Part shown: positions 13,130 through 13,552 of the stretch, piece after piece
Layout of the letters: the number at the start of each line of letters is the position of its first letter
Position numbering within the stretch: position 1 is the stretch's first letter
NCBI GenBank assembly: GCA_946892075.1
Contig: CAMPNZ010000037.1
Location: forward strand, 1-13,552
From: an uncultured Coriobacteriales bacterium
GTDB taxonomy: Bacteria > Actinomycetota > Coriobacteriia > Coriobacteriales > Eggerthellaceae
DNA: 13,552 nucleotides
Direction: 5' to 3'
The notes under the pieces: model-generated
What the model was told of the DNA's origin: nothing
The model's database searches: none
Seen by the model: only the letters and a program-made list of their open reading frames with translations
Made by a program: the position numbers and the translations under genes

Positions 13130-13135
13130 TATAAT
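13130..13135 (+). promoter_or_regulatory. Consensus -10 box, probable leaderless nnrD promoter
   Basis: A perfect TATAAT ends only 7 nt before the nnrD ATG (13143). Transcription normally starts about 6-8 nt after the -10, that is, at or within a base or two of the A of the start codon, so there is no room for a ribosome binding site and none is visible. No recognisable -35 is present 16-18 bp upstream. Leaderless transcripts are common in actinobacteria (established), so this reading is plausible. Confidence 0.55.
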
Positions 13136-13142
13136 AGATACC

Positions 13143-13552
13143 ATGAAGAAATTGGCTACACAATCCATCCCTCGTTATGCGCGCGCGTGCCTGGAAGCTG
13201 TGCTCAATCCGCCTGCTGACGTGCACAAATACTCGCGTGGTGTGGCGCAGCTGTGCGCTGGATCGCCTGCGTATCCCGGAGCCGCGTTGTTGTGCGCCCG
13301 CGCCGCGCAGCGCTCGGGAGCTGGTTATACGCAGCTGTTTACCGATGCGCCGTGCCAGCCGCTTCAGGTGGCGGCGCCGTCGCTGGTGGTTCGTGCGCTT
13401 GAGAGTTGGGAAATGCCTGCCAACGCCCCTTGTGCGCTGGGAATCGGCAGCGGATTTCCGCCCGTTGCGTTCGTTTCGCTTAGTGCATCAACCGCGCTTG
13501 ATGCGCCAGCTGCGACAAGCTCGTCACCTGCGACAAGCTCGTCACCTGCGAC
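13143..13552 (+). CDS. nnrD: ADP-dependent NAD(P)H-hydrate dehydratase (NnrD), 5' part
   Basis: The first 136 codons are present; the window ends inside the gene. NnrD converts the damaged S-form hydrate of NADH or NADPH back to the coenzyme using ADP as phosphoryl donor. The hallmark N-terminal segment of the YjeF C-terminal/ribokinase-like fold is clear: HKYSRG (28-33), AGSPAYPGAALL (39-50), ARAAQRSGAG (52-61), and GIGSGF (100-105) where the family has its glycine-rich segment. The N-terminal epimerase domain (NnrE), often fused in front, is absent: the protein begins about 27 residues before the dehydratase motif. Location after acpS matches a common bacterial arrangement. The last visible codons enter an Ala/Thr/Ser/Pro repeat, so this enzyme too seems to carry a low-complexity insert. 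Confidence 0.85.
   Translation, partial: MKKLATQSIPRYARACLEAVLNPPADVHKYSRGVAQLCAGSPAYPGAALLCARAAQRSGAGYTQLFTDAPCQPLQVAAPSLVVRALESWEMPANAPCALGIGSGFPPVAFVSLSASTALDAPAATSSSPATSSSPA
13512..13552 (+). repeat. 18-bp tandem repeat in nnrD, running off the window
   Basis: The unit GCGACAAGCTCGTCACCT occurs exactly at 13512-13529 and 13530-13547, and a third copy begins at 13548 before the window ends. It encodes ATSSSP repeated in frame. Total copy number cannot be seen here. Confidence 0.85.

Overview
This window looks like chromosomal DNA from a Gram-positive, sortase-using bacterium, probably an actinobacterium of class Coriobacteriia (Eggerthellales or a relative). That placement is inference. 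It rests on the gene set and order (MOSC protein, UraA-type permease, murB, glmS, acpS, nnrD), an FPQTG cell-wall sorting signal, AGGAG-type ribosome binding sites and moderately high GC. I recognise no rRNA, tRNA, CRISPR, phage or transposase gene.

Layout, left to right: (1) 1-302, GC-rich edge followed by an AT-rich regulatory stretch with a 26-bp inverted repeat; (2) 303-839 (+), small MOSC-domain protein; (3) 840-1396, non-coding low-complexity DNA; (4) 1397-2809 (+), UraA-type uracil permease; (5) 2810-3079, short GC-rich repeat tract; (6) 3080-4147 (+), murB; (7) 4200-9464 (-), a 1754-residue sortase-anchored surface protein converging on murB; (8) 9465-9849, divergent control region built from helically phased A-tracts; (9) 9850-12066 (+), glmS; (10) 12067-12360, nested tandem repeats; (11) 12361-13014 (+), acpS; (12) 13143-13552 (+), 5' part of nnrD, cut by the window end.

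Most of the content concerns the cell envelope. GlmS makes glucosamine-6-phosphate, the source of UDP-GlcNAc. MurB reduces UDP-GlcNAc-enolpyruvate to UDP-MurNAc. The large protein carries a signal for covalent attachment to the resulting peptidoglycan. AcpS activates acyl carrier protein for fatty acid synthesis and NnrD repairs hydrated NAD(P)H. The permease supplies uracil, a possible source of UTP for UDP-sugars. A shared role is only inferred, because the genes seem to have separate promoters.

The most unusual property is pervasive low-complexity or repeat DNA in most intergenic gaps and, in frame, inside normally compact housekeeping enzymes. MurB has a Pro/Ala/Thr/Asp-rich insert, GlmS has two inserts, AcpS has a 60-residue disordered N-terminal extension, NnrD enters an 18-bp repeat at the window edge, and the surface protein has a roughly 100-residue low-complexity leader before its signal peptide. 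The heptamer GGGAACG/CGTTCCC recurs in this material at least 21 times, against about 1.7 expected by chance. The second notable structure is the array of phased A-tracts between the surface-protein gene and glmS, which should be strongly curved.
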